Source: Candidatus Pseudolachnospira avium (GTDB lineage Bacteria; Bacillota; Clostridia; Lachnospirales; Lachnospiraceae). From it: a stretch of DNA of 47,628 nt. The notes under the pieces are model-generated. The model saw only the letters and a program-made list of their open reading frames with translations, was not told the DNA's origin and did not search any database. The position numbers and the translations under genes were made by a program. The DNA is taken from contig CAJFTW010000014.1 in assembly GCA_904420025.1 (NCBI GenBank), positions 1-47,628 on the forward strand, read 5' to 3'. This document shows positions 32,404 to 39,657 of this stretch, piece after piece; position 1 is the first letter of the stretch; the number at the start of each line of letters is the position of its first letter.

Positions 32404-33051
32404 GAGACGATCCTGGAGGCGGAAGGGGAGCTGGAGGTGTTGGAGGCGGAAGCACTGGACAGCGGGGAAAACCCGGAAGAGTGGCAGCGGCTGCTGCAGG
32501 AGATGCTGGCTCAGGGAACCGGATTGGAGGATGCCCTGAACCATATTTTCTGGAATTTTACGGCCTATGATCCGGGAAGCGGCCTGTACCTGAACTACAC
32601 ACAGCCCCTCTCCGTCAAGCTGTACCAATGCCGGGATACCAAGCTGGACAAATACCGGTTCTGGCTGGCGGATTTGACGGCCTTCCTCTCCCTGGACGGG
32701 GAGGAGGCCCACGAGCCCTTCCGGATTTTGCTGGATCTGGAAAGCTGGTCGGTCTTGGCACTGCGGGTGCCGGTTACCCAGGAGCGGGCGGCACGCTCCC
32801 AGCACATTTTCTTCCCCGCCTCTATGCGCCAGGGGGATGCCACGGCACTGGAGACTGTGAATATACCGGTAACGCCGGATGCGTTTTTCCCATCCCCCGC
32901 ATGGTGGGAGACACCGGAAAACTTTGCCGTCTACGGGCAGGAAATATCCGGCCAGTGGAAAGGGGAGGAGGAGGAGAAGATTTACCAGGTAACCCAGGAT
33001 GATTCGGAGGGCCTGATGCTGTTTCTGGTGATTCCGCCGGAAGAAACGTAG
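32170..33051 (+). CDS. envelope-anchored protein of unknown family, paralogue 3 of 3
   Basis: About 293 residues, with the same ribosome site, N-terminus and LAAC-containing hydrophobic segment as paralogue 2, and the same two blocks (EADTAYYSREMASYTGEL; LYQCRDTKLDKYRFWLADL). The middle and the C-terminus differ, apart from the ending V(T)QxD..GLMLFLVIPPEE, which matches FLAIPPEQ of paralogue 2. It is the last gene of the two-component operon. High identity at the front and divergence behind suggest recent duplication followed by change of the distal, possibly ligand-facing, part. Confidence 0.8.
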   Translation: MRKEKQKMGIQLLAAVLALAALAACLLLPPLMLQTGARQRFGTVQEADTAYYSREMASYTGELDLYRKLLLLTGVWESETILEAEGELEVLEAEALDSGENPEEWQRLLQEMLAQGTGLEDALNHIFWNFTAYDPGSGLYLNYTQPLSVKLYQCRDTKLDKYRFWLADLTAFLSLDGEEAHEPFRILLDLESWSVLALRVPVTQERAARSQHIFFPASMRQGDATALETVNIPVTPDAFFPSPAWWETPENFAVYGQEISGQWKGEEEEKIYQVTQDDSEGLMLFLVIPPEET

Positions 33052-33059
33052 AAAGGGGC

Positions 33060-33107
33060 TTGCACACCCAGAACATATGTGCTAGAATAGGGGTAGAACA
33101 CATATTC
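33060..33107 (+). promoter_or_regulatory. promoter flanked by two LexA-like SOS boxes
   Basis: TTGCAC (33060-33065), 17 bases, TAGAAT (33083-33088). GAACATATGTGC (33071-33082) abuts the -10 and GAACACATATTC (33096-33107) lies just after the start of transcription. Both approximate the Gram-positive LexA site GAAC-N4-GTTC; their centres are 25 bases apart. Confidence 0.65.
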
Positions 33108-33117
33108 GGGTGATGAG

Positions 33118-34689
33118 ATGCTGATACAAGAAAACCTTTCCCTGCAGCAGAAGCTGGAAATTCTGGCGGACGCCGCCAAATACGATGTGGCCTGTACCTC
33201 CAGCGGCGTGGACCGCCGGGGCCGGAGGGATGCTTTGGGCAGCGCGGTTTCCTGCGGGATCTGCCACAGCTTTGCCGCCGATGGCCGCTGTGTTTCCCTG
33301 CTGAAGGTGCTGCTGACCAATGAGTGTATTTATGACTGCAAATACTGTGTCAACCGGGTCTCCAACGACACGGTGCGGACCTCCTTCACCCCGGAGGAAA
33401 TCTGCACCCTGACCATGGAGTTTTACCGGCGGAATTATATTGAAGGGCTGTTCCTGAGCTCCGGCATCCTGCGGACGCCGGACTATACCATGGAGCAGAT
33501 GTACCAGGCCCTCTGGCAGCTGCGGGAGGTACACCGGTTCTGGGGCTATATCCATGTGAAGGCCATCCCCGGGGCGGATCCGGCCCTCATTGAGCGGGTG
33601 GGCCACCTGGCGGACCGCATGAGCATCAACCTGGAGCTTCCCACCGGGGATGGCCTGCGGAAGCTGGCCCCGGGCAAGAGCCGGGAGAAAATCCTGACGC
33701 CCATGCGCCAGATCCAGCGGGGCATTGCGGACAACCGGCTGCAGCTGGAGGATGCCCGGAACCGGAAAAAAATCTACCCGGCGGCGCTGCCGGAGGCCCG
33801 GCTGTCCACCGGCCGCGGGCAGCAGCTGGCGGCAGTGCCGGCCGGGGGTGCCCCAGGCCCTTCGGCGGCGCCGGCACCGGCGGAGGCCGGCGCTGTATCT
33901 GCTGCAGCGCCAGGCACCGTACCCGCTGCCGCATCCCGCCGCCGCAGCGTCCCGTCCGCCCGGAGCGCCCTGCGCTACGAGGAAAAATCCAAGTTTGTGC
34001 CGGCGGGCCAGAGCACCCAGATGATCATCGGCGCCACCGGGGAGACGGACCATCAGATCCTCACGGTGACCGAGGCGCTGTACCAGAAGTTTGACCTGAA
34101 GCGGGTGTTTTTCTCCGCCTATACTGCCATCAACGAGGACGCGGCCCTGCCGGCCCTGGGCACCCGGCCGCCGCTGCTCCGGGAGCACCGGCTGTACCAG
34201 GCGGACTGGCTGCTCCGGTTCTATGGCTTTGAGGCGGGAGAGCTTTTGAGCCCGGAGCGGCCTTTCTTCAATGAGGAGCTGGATCCCAAGTGCGACTGGG
34301 CCCTGCGCCATCTGGAGCTGTTTCCGGTGGAGGTGAACCGGGCGGACTATGCCACCCTGCTGCGCGTGCCGGGCATCGGCGTCAAATCCGCCCGGCGGAT
34401 CCTGCGGGCCCGCCGCAGCTGCCGGCTGGACTTTGGGGATTTGAAAAAGCTGGGGGTGGTGCTGAAGCGGGCGGCCCTTTTTATCACCTGCTGCGGGAAA
34501 ATGCGGGAGAACACTCCCATAGAGGAGCAGTTCCTGACCCGTATCCTGACGGCGGAGGAGCAGAAAAAGAACCGGAGGCAGATGGACGACGCTTCCTTCC
34601 GCCAGCTGTCCCTATTTGGTGATTTCCACCTGGAAAATCTGGATCCGGGGCCGGCGGACCTCTGGAAAAGCCTCAGCGGCCAGCTGTAG
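33118..34689 (+). CDS. radical SAM protein, putative DNA modification/repair type (TIGR03916-like)
   Basis: A 523-residue protein. The radical-SAM cluster motif is CIYDCKYC (C70, C74, C77), preceded by another conserved Cys pair in SCGICHSF. The C-terminus has a helix-hairpin-helix DNA-binding motif, RVPGIGVKSARRIL, near residue 416. These match the family called putative DNA modification/repair radical SAM protein, always paired with a DUF4130-type gene such as the next one. A stretch of about 70 residues (219-290), rich in Ala, Pro, Gly and Arg, is inserted before KFVPAGQSTQM and makes the protein longer than I expect for the family. The ribosome site is weak (GGTGATGAG). SOS-like boxes in the promoter fit a repair role. 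Confidence 0.92.
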   Translation: MLIQENLSLQQKLEILADAAKYDVACTSSGVDRRGRRDALGSAVSCGICHSFAADGRCVSLLKVLLTNECIYDCKYCVNRVSNDTVRTSFTPEEICTLTMEFYRRNYIEGLFLSSGILRTPDYTMEQMYQALWQLREVHRFWGYIHVKAIPGADPALIERVGHLADRMSINLELPTGDGLRKLAPGKSREKILTPMRQIQRGIADNRLQLEDARNRKKIYPAALPEARLSTGRGQQLAAVPAGGAPGPSAAPAPAEAGAVSAAAPGTVPAAASRRRSVPSARSALRYEEKSKFVPAGQSTQMIIGATGETDHQILTVTEALYQKFDLKRVFFSAYTAINEDAALPALGTRPPLLREHRLYQADWLLRFYGFEAGELLSPERPFFNEELDPKCDWALRHLELFPVEVNRADYATLLRVPGIGVKSARRILRARRSCRLDFGDLKKLGVVLKRAALFITCCGKMRENTPIEEQFLTRILTAEEQKKNRRQMDDASFRQLSLFGDFHLENLDPGPADLWKSLSGQL

Positions 34690-34747
34690 GGAAAGAAGAA
34701 GGAAGACGGGCGGCACCAAAGGTGCGCCGGGGCGGAAGGAGGAAGCC

Positions 34748-35518
34748 ATGGATGAGCAGTGGGAAAAGACCGTTTTTGTCTGCGGGGGAGAACCGGACGA
34801 TATTCTGACGGCCGTGTACGACGCCTGGGCCTCCCGGAAGGGGCATTCCCGGGTGCGGCTGGAGGTGGAGGGGGAGAGGACGCTGGATCTTTTTTCCCGC
34901 TATGTGCCGGTGGAGGCAGACCCGGAGAAGGCCCGGAAGGTAATGAACGCGATCCGGAACAAGATCAGCGGCAGGGCTTGGCAGATGGTGTACCGTTCTG
35001 CCCTGTCCCGGGAGGAAAGCCGGGCGGATGATATTTACCGGTTCCTGGTGGGCGGGTTTTACTATGGGCCGCGGGTTCTGGGTATGCTGGCGGAGCCGGC
35101 GGTGTACCGGATCCTGGAGCTGAACCGGGCAGTGGGGAATGAGGCCCACTTTTTCCGGGAGTTCCTGCGGTTTGACGAGCGGGAAAACCATATCCTGTTC
35201 GGGCGGATCCGCCCCAAGAACAACGTTATCTCCCTGGTGATGCCCCATTTTGCGGACCGGCTTCCCCAGGAAAATTTTTTGATTCTGGACATGGGGCGGC
35301 ATACGGCCGGCCTGCACCCGGCAGGGGGAGAATGGTACCTGACACAGCTGGACCCGGAGGCTGGTGAGCAGCTGCTGCAGAAACAGGAGGACCCCTTCCG
35401 GGATCTCTGGAAAACCTTTTTCCAGGCCATTAGTGTGGAGCAGCGGAAAAATCCGAAGCTCCAGCGGAGCATGATGCCCCTCCGGTACCGGGAGTATATG
35501 ACGGAATTCCTGGATTGA
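34748..35518 (+). CDS. DUF4130 DNA-metabolism protein (TIGR03915-like)
   Basis: A 256-residue protein of the family named probable DNA metabolism protein, with the DUF4130 region centred on LRFDERENHILFGRIRPKN and PHFADRLPQENFLILD. Early residues VFVCGGEPDDILTAVYDAW are typical of its start. AAGGAGG precedes ATG; a longer frame begins inside the previous gene. It lies 58 bases after the radical SAM gene and the two occur together in many Bacillota, so they probably act in one DNA-related reaction whose chemistry is unknown. Confidence 0.92.
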   Translation: MDEQWEKTVFVCGGEPDDILTAVYDAWASRKGHSRVRLEVEGERTLDLFSRYVPVEADPEKARKVMNAIRNKISGRAWQMVYRSALSREESRADDIYRFLVGGFYYGPRVLGMLAEPAVYRILELNRAVGNEAHFFREFLRFDERENHILFGRIRPKNNVISLVMPHFADRLPQENFLILDMGRHTAGLHPAGGEWYLTQLDPEAGEQLLQKQEDPFRDLWKTFFQAISVEQRKNPKLQRSMMPLRYREYMTEFLD

Positions 35519-35593
35519 GGGGGAAAAGGTGGCGTTTCGCTTTCCGCATCGGGCAGCTGTTTTCTGACTGCTTTGTAAAATTTTCAGTACTGT

Positions 35594-35622
35594 TTGCAAG
35601 AAAACGCTTTTTGTGGTAAACT
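35594..35622 (+). promoter_or_regulatory. deo operon promoter with cre-like site
   Basis: TTGCAA (35594-35599), 17 bases, TAAACT (35617-35622), with TG before the -10. Inside the spacer AGAAAACGCTTTTT (35599-35612) matches the catabolite-responsive element core AAAACGCTTT, as expected for CcpA control of nucleoside use. Confidence 0.7.
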
Positions 35623-35648
35623 ACTTCCTAGAAGAAGCCCAGGGCTTT

Positions 35649-35680
35649 CATGGCTGCTGGTGCCCGCACCAGCAGCCATG
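35649..35680 (+). promoter_or_regulatory. perfect 14-bp hairpin in the deoB leader
   Basis: CATGGCTGCTGGTG and CACCAGCAGCCATG pair without a mismatch around the 4-base loop CCCG. It ends 7 bases before the GGAAAGGAA ribosome site and has no T-run, so it is not a normal terminator. It may stabilise the mRNA or be the core of an operator or attenuator. Confidence 0.8.
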
Positions 35681-35705
35681 GAGGTTTGGAAAGGAAGTGA
35701 CAGAC

Positions 35706-36875
35706 GTGAAGCGCGTATTCTTGGTGGTTTTGGACAGCTTTGGCATCGGCGCCATGCCGGATGCAGCGGATTTTGGGGATGAAGGAAGCAATACCCTGGC
35801 CGCTGCCTCCCGGGGAGCCGGTTTTTCTATGCCCAGTATGGGCCGGCTGGGGCTGTTTTCCATAGACGGTGTCACCTGCGGCGTGCCGCCGGAAATGCCG
35901 GAGGGTGTCTATGGGCGGCTGGCGGAGGCATCCAAGGGAAAGGACACCACCACCGGCCACTGGGAGATTGCGGGGGTGGTATCCCCCCAGCCCATGCCCA
36001 CCTTCCCAGGCGGCTTCCCACCGGAGCTGCTGGAGCAGCTTTCCCGGGCCACCGGCAGGGGTATCCTCTGCAACCGGCCCTATTCCGGAACCGCGGTAAT
36101 CCAGGATTACGGGGCAGAGCATCTGCGCACCGGGGATCTGATTGTCTATACTTCGGCGGACAGCGTGCTGCAGATTGCGGCCCACGAGTCGGTGGTGCCG
36201 GTGGAGACACTGTACGAATACTGCCGGGCGGCCCGGAAAATCTGCCGGGGGCCCTGGGCGGTGGGACGTGTGATTGCCCGGCCCTTTGAAGGGAAGCCGG
36301 GAGGTTTTACACGCACGGTGCGCCGACACGACTTTTCCCTGGAACCCCCGGCCCCTACCATGCTGGATCGGATCCTGGACGCCGGCCAGTCGGTGCTGGC
36401 AGTGGGGAAAATTCACGATATTTTTGCCGGCAAGGGAATCAGTGAGTTTGTTTACACCACCGGCAACGCAGACGGAATAGACAAGACCCTGGACTATATG
36501 GATCGGGATTTTGAGGGGCTTTGCTTCACCAATCTGGTGGATTTTGATATGCTCTATGGGCACCGGAACGATGTGGATGGCTATGCGGCGGCGCTGACCT
36601 ACCTGGACGGCCGGCTGCCGGAGATTTTGGAGCGGCTGCGGCCAGAGGACCTGCTGATCCTCACTGCGGACCACGGCTGCGACCCGGCCACACCGTCTAC
36701 GGACCATTCCCGGGAGTACGTGCCGCTGGTGATGGCGGGAGCGCCGCTGCAGCCGGGCGTCAACCTGGGAACCCGGCAGACTTTTGCGGATATTGGCGCC
36801 ACGGTGCTGGACTATCTGGGCGTTCCCGGATCCCTGGCCGGCGCCAGCTTTTGGCCGCAGATTCAGAAAAGATAG
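35706..36875 (+). CDS. deoB: phosphopentomutase
   Basis: A 389-residue metalloenzyme that interconverts (deoxy)ribose 1-phosphate and 5-phosphate. It starts VKRVFLVVLDSFGIGAMPDA, with the metal Asp, has KDTTTGHWEIAG (phosphorylated Thr region) and ends with the metal site LTADHGCDPATPSTDHSRE of the alkaline-phosphatase superfamily. I place the start at GTG 35706, nine bases after GGAAAGGAA; GTG 35697 is possible, and the frame from 35613 runs through the leader hairpin and is rejected. It is first in the nucleoside catabolic operon. Confidence 0.96.
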   Translation: MKRVFLVVLDSFGIGAMPDAADFGDEGSNTLAAASRGAGFSMPSMGRLGLFSIDGVTCGVPPEMPEGVYGRLAEASKGKDTTTGHWEIAGVVSPQPMPTFPGGFPPELLEQLSRATGRGILCNRPYSGTAVIQDYGAEHLRTGDLIVYTSADSVLQIAAHESVVPVETLYEYCRAARKICRGPWAVGRVIARPFEGKPGGFTRTVRRHDFSLEPPAPTMLDRILDAGQSVLAVGKIHDIFAGKGISEFVYTTGNADGIDKTLDYMDRDFEGLCFTNLVDFDMLYGHRNDVDGYAAALTYLDGRLPEILERLRPEDLLILTADHGCDPATPSTDHSREYVPLVMAGAPLQPGVNLGTRQTFADIGATVLDYLGVPGSLAGASFWPQIQKR

Positions 36876-36891
36876 GAGGAGACGGCAGAAT

Positions 36892-37551
36892 ATGGATAAG
36901 AAAGAGATTTTGCGCAAGGTGGATCACACGCTTCTGTCCCCCACGGCAACCTGGCAGGACATCCGGCAGCTCTGTGATGATGCCATTGACTTTGAGACGG
37001 CGTCTGTGTGCGTTCCTCCGGCTTTTGTGAAGCGGGTAAAGCAATATGTGGGCAACCGCCTGCGGATTGGGACGGTCATCGGCTTCCCCAACGGATACAG
37101 CACCACCTCGGTGAAGGCCTTTGAGGCGGACGATGCTTTGAAGAAGGGGGCGGACGAGCTGGACATGGTCATCAACCTGGGCAACCTGAAAAGCGGGGAG
37201 GACGACTGCCTGCGAAACGAGATCCGCACCCTGAAGCTGTTGTGCGGCCGCCGGATCCTCAAGGTGATTGTAGAGACCTGCTTTCTGACCCGGGAAGAGA
37301 AAATCCGCATGTGCCGGCTGGTCACGGAGACGGGGGCAGACTTTATCAAAACCTCCACCGGCTTTGGTTCGGCCGGGGCCACCCCGGAGGATGTGGCCCT
37401 GTTTGCGGAGCACATTGGGCCGGGGGTTCGGATTAAGGCGGCGGGGGGGATTTCCACCTTTGAGGAGGCGGAGCAATATATCCGCCTGGGTGCCAGCCGG
37501 CTGGGAACCAGCCGCCTGGTCCGGCTGATGAAGGAGGAAGAGCATGGATAA
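36892..37551 (+). CDS. deoC: deoxyribose-phosphate aldolase
   Basis: A 219-residue class I aldolase that splits 2-deoxyribose 5-phosphate into glyceraldehyde 3-phosphate and acetaldehyde. Schiff-base Lys is K153 in DFIKTSTGF; VDHTLL at the start and AAGGISTFEEA near the end are family motifs. AGGAGGA precedes ATG; the longer frame from 36784 lies in deoB. It overlaps cdd by 8 bases. Confidence 0.97.
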   Translation: MDKKEILRKVDHTLLSPTATWQDIRQLCDDAIDFETASVCVPPAFVKRVKQYVGNRLRIGTVIGFPNGYSTTSVKAFEADDALKKGADELDMVINLGNLKSGEDDCLRNEIRTLKLLCGRRILKVIVETCFLTREEKIRMCRLVTETGADFIKTSTGFGSAGATPEDVALFAEHIGPGVRIKAAGGISTFEEAEQYIRLGASRLGTSRLVRLMKEEEHG

Positions 37552-37960
37552 GCGGCAGCTGGTGGAGGCGGCGCTGGCCGCCCGGGGGAACGCCTACGCC
37601 CCCTATTCCCATTTCCAGGTGGGGGCGGCGCTGCTGGCCGAGGACGGCACGGTTTACACCGGCTGCAACGTGGAGAACGCCAGCTATGGGGCGGCAATAT
37701 GTGCGGAGCGGACCGCCTTGGTGAAGGCGGTGAGCCAGGGGGCCCGCCGGTTTACCGCCCTTGCGGTGGTGGGCAGCCGGGAAGGCCAGGCGGTGGAAGA
37801 GACACCTCCCTGTGGGATCTGCCGCCAGGTGATGGCGGAGTTCTGCGGACCGTCGTTCCGGATCTTCTTGGCCTCCTCGCCGGATCAGATTGTCGAGTAT
37901 ACCCTGGGCCAGCTTCTGCCGGAGGCTTTCTCCGGGGAGGCGCTGGCGGAGAGGAAGTAG
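37544..37960 (+). CDS. cdd: cytidine deaminase
   Basis: A 138-residue zinc enzyme converting (deoxy)cytidine to (deoxy)uridine. Zinc site: C53-A-E55 in ICAERT and C90-x2-C93 in PPCGICRQ; substrate motif NVENASYG. Overlaps the end of deoC and is followed by pdp after 4 bases, showing tight coupling. It feeds uridine to the phosphorylase encoded next. Confidence 0.97.
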   Translation: MDKRQLVEAALAARGNAYAPYSHFQVGAALLAEDGTVYTGCNVENASYGAAICAERTALVKAVSQGARRFTALAVVGSREGQAVEETPPCGICRQVMAEFCGPSFRIFLASSPDQIVEYTLGQLLPEAFSGEALAERK

Positions 37961-37964
37961 CGCT

Positions 37965-39287
37965 ATGCGGATGTATGACCTGATTGAAAAGAAGAAGCGG
38001 GGGGAGGAGCTGGCCGAGCCGGAGATCCAGTTTATGGTGGGCGGATATGTGCGGGACGAAATCCCGGATTACCAGATGGCCGCCATGCTCATGGCAATCT
38101 GCTTCCAGGGCATGACGCCCCGGGAGACCGCTTGGATGACCCTGGCCATGGAGCACTCGGGGGAGATGGTGGACCTTTCCCCCCTGGCCGGCTGCAAGGT
38201 GGATAAGCACAGCACCGGCGGTGTGGGCGACAAGACCACGCTGGTGGTGGCCCCCATTGCCGCCGCCTGCGGCGCTGTGGTGGCCAAAATGTCCGGCCGC
38301 GGACTGGGCCATACCGGCGGCACCATTGACAAGCTGGAGGCTATCCCCGGCTTCCGCACCTCCCTGGGCCGGGAAGAGTTTTTCCAGGTGGTTAAGGAAA
38401 CGGGGCTCAGCATTATTGGGCAGACCGGCAACCTGGTGCCGGCGGACAAAAAGCTCTATGCCCTCCGGGATGTGACGGCCACGGTGGACTGTGTCCCCCT
38501 GATTGCCTCGTCCATTATGAGCAAAAAGCTGGCCGCCGGCAGCGATGCTATTTTGCTGGATGTCAAAACCGGCAGCGGCGCCTTTATGAAAGGAACCGAG
38601 GAGGCGGCGGAGCTGGCCCGGCAGATGGTGGACATCGGCATCGCGGCGGGCCGGAAGGTGGCTGCGCTGATCACGGAAATGGATGTGCCCCTGGGGCACA
38701 TGGTGGGAAACGCCCTGGAGGTGCAGGAGGCCGTGGCGGTGCTGAAGGGGGAAGGGCCGGATGACTTGACGGATGTCTGCCTTTCCCTGGCGGCGGAAAT
38801 GCTGGTGCTCTGCGGGCGGGCGAAACGGGAGGAAGCCCGGACGCTGGCCCGGCAGGCCGTGGCGGACGGGAGTGCCCTGGCCCGGCTGAAAGCTATGGTG
38901 AAGGCCCAGGGAGGGGAGCCGGAGGCCCTGGAGAGGCTGGGCGGGCTGCCTCAGGCTGCCTGCCGCCGGGAGGTGCCGGCCCCGGAGACCGGGTATATTA
39001 CCGCTATGGATGCGGAGCAGATCGGCCTGGCCTCCGTGCTGCTGGGAGCCGGCCGCAGCCGCAAGGAGGATGCGCTGGACTACGGTGCCGGCGTAGAACT
39101 GTGCCGGAAAACCGGGGAGGCGGTGGAAAAGGGAGAGGTGCTGGCAGTGCTTTATGCCGGGGACCCGGCGCTGTTCCCGGAGGCGGAGCAGAAGCTGCTT
39201 TCCGCCTATTCCTTTGGAGCGCAAAAGCCGGAAATGAAAAAGCATGTGCTGGCCCGTGTGGATGAAACCGGCGTCACCTGGCTGTAG
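37965..39287 (+). CDS. pdp: pyrimidine-nucleoside phosphorylase
   Basis: A 440-residue enzyme splitting uridine and (deoxy)thymidine with phosphate to give the base and pentose 1-phosphate, the substrate of phosphopentomutase. Signature SGRGLGHTGGTIDKLEAIPG (family motif), phosphate loop DKHSTGGVGDKT, and a C-terminal alpha/beta domain. ATG 37965 has AGGAAG upstream; ATG 37971 is an alternative. Last gene of the deo operon; no classic terminator was seen directly after it, and a separate promoter for 6S RNA starts 46 bases on. Confidence 0.97.
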   Translation: MRMYDLIEKKKRGEELAEPEIQFMVGGYVRDEIPDYQMAAMLMAICFQGMTPRETAWMTLAMEHSGEMVDLSPLAGCKVDKHSTGGVGDKTTLVVAPIAAACGAVVAKMSGRGLGHTGGTIDKLEAIPGFRTSLGREEFFQVVKETGLSIIGQTGNLVPADKKLYALRDVTATVDCVPLIASSIMSKKLAAGSDAILLDVKTGSGAFMKGTEEAAELARQMVDIGIAAGRKVAALITEMDVPLGHMVGNALEVQEAVAVLKGEGPDDLTDVCLSLAAEMLVLCGRAKREEARTLARQAVADGSALARLKAMVKAQGGEPEALERLGGLPQAACRREVPAPETGYITAMDAEQIGLASVLLGAGRSRKEDALDYGAGVELCRKTGEAVEKGEVLAVLYAGDPALFPEAEQKLLSAYSFGAQKPEMKKHVLARVDETGVTWL

Positions 39288-39333
39288 CAGAAATCCCAAT
39301 ACCGGGAATTCTAAAAACGGATGAGAAAATTGG

Positions 39334-39362
39334 TTGTAGAATTACTGCTTCTGTGATATACT
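39334..39362 (+). promoter_or_regulatory. promoter of the 6S RNA gene
   Basis: TTGTAG (39334-39339), 17 bases, TATACT (39357-39362), with TG at 39354-39355 giving an extended -10. Transcription is expected to start near 39369. Confidence 0.7.
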
Positions 39363-39368
39363 ATTGCA

Positions 39369-39559
39369 GGAAGAACAAATTCCTGGGGTGTTCGCCCATT
39401 TCTGTATTTTTGAACCTACATGTTGACCTACGGGATTCCTATATTGCCGTGTGGATGTCAGGCCTCCTTTTGAGTGGAAGGCAGAAACATTGGCTGCGGT
39501 TGCCCACCTAGCTATGCTAGGGAGTCAAAAAACAGGAACCGGCACTCTGGGAATTTTTT
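39369..39559 (+). ncRNA. ssrS: 6S RNA (regulator of housekeeping RNA polymerase)
   Basis: An untranslated stretch of about 190 bases behind its own extended -10 promoter. TTCCTG (39380-39385) pairs with CAGGAA (39533-39538) as closing stem; inner elements include CCTAGC-TAT-GCTAGG (39507-39521), GGCCT...AGGC hairpin near 39461-39482, and a segment GGGATTCCTATATTGCCGTG that I recall from clostridial 6S RNAs. The T-run at 39553-39559 marks the likely 3' end. 6S RNA mimics an open promoter and sequesters sigma-A polymerase in stationary phase. The rest of the gap to the next gene (39560-39657) holds only a small hairpin CCTGTC/GACAGG (39626-39642). Confidence 0.8.
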
Positions 39560-39657
39560 AATTGAAGAATTGAGAGAAAGCTGGTCATGAGGAATAAGGT
39601 TCTAGCCTTAGGCAAGCTCTCATACCCTGTCTTTAGGACAGGATGGGAGGTGTCGGC

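Noticed and set aside
35613-35705. N-terminal extension of phosphopentomutase
   Set aside because: It would translate through the perfect leader hairpin and has no ribosome site; family members begin at the KRVFLVVLDS sequence.
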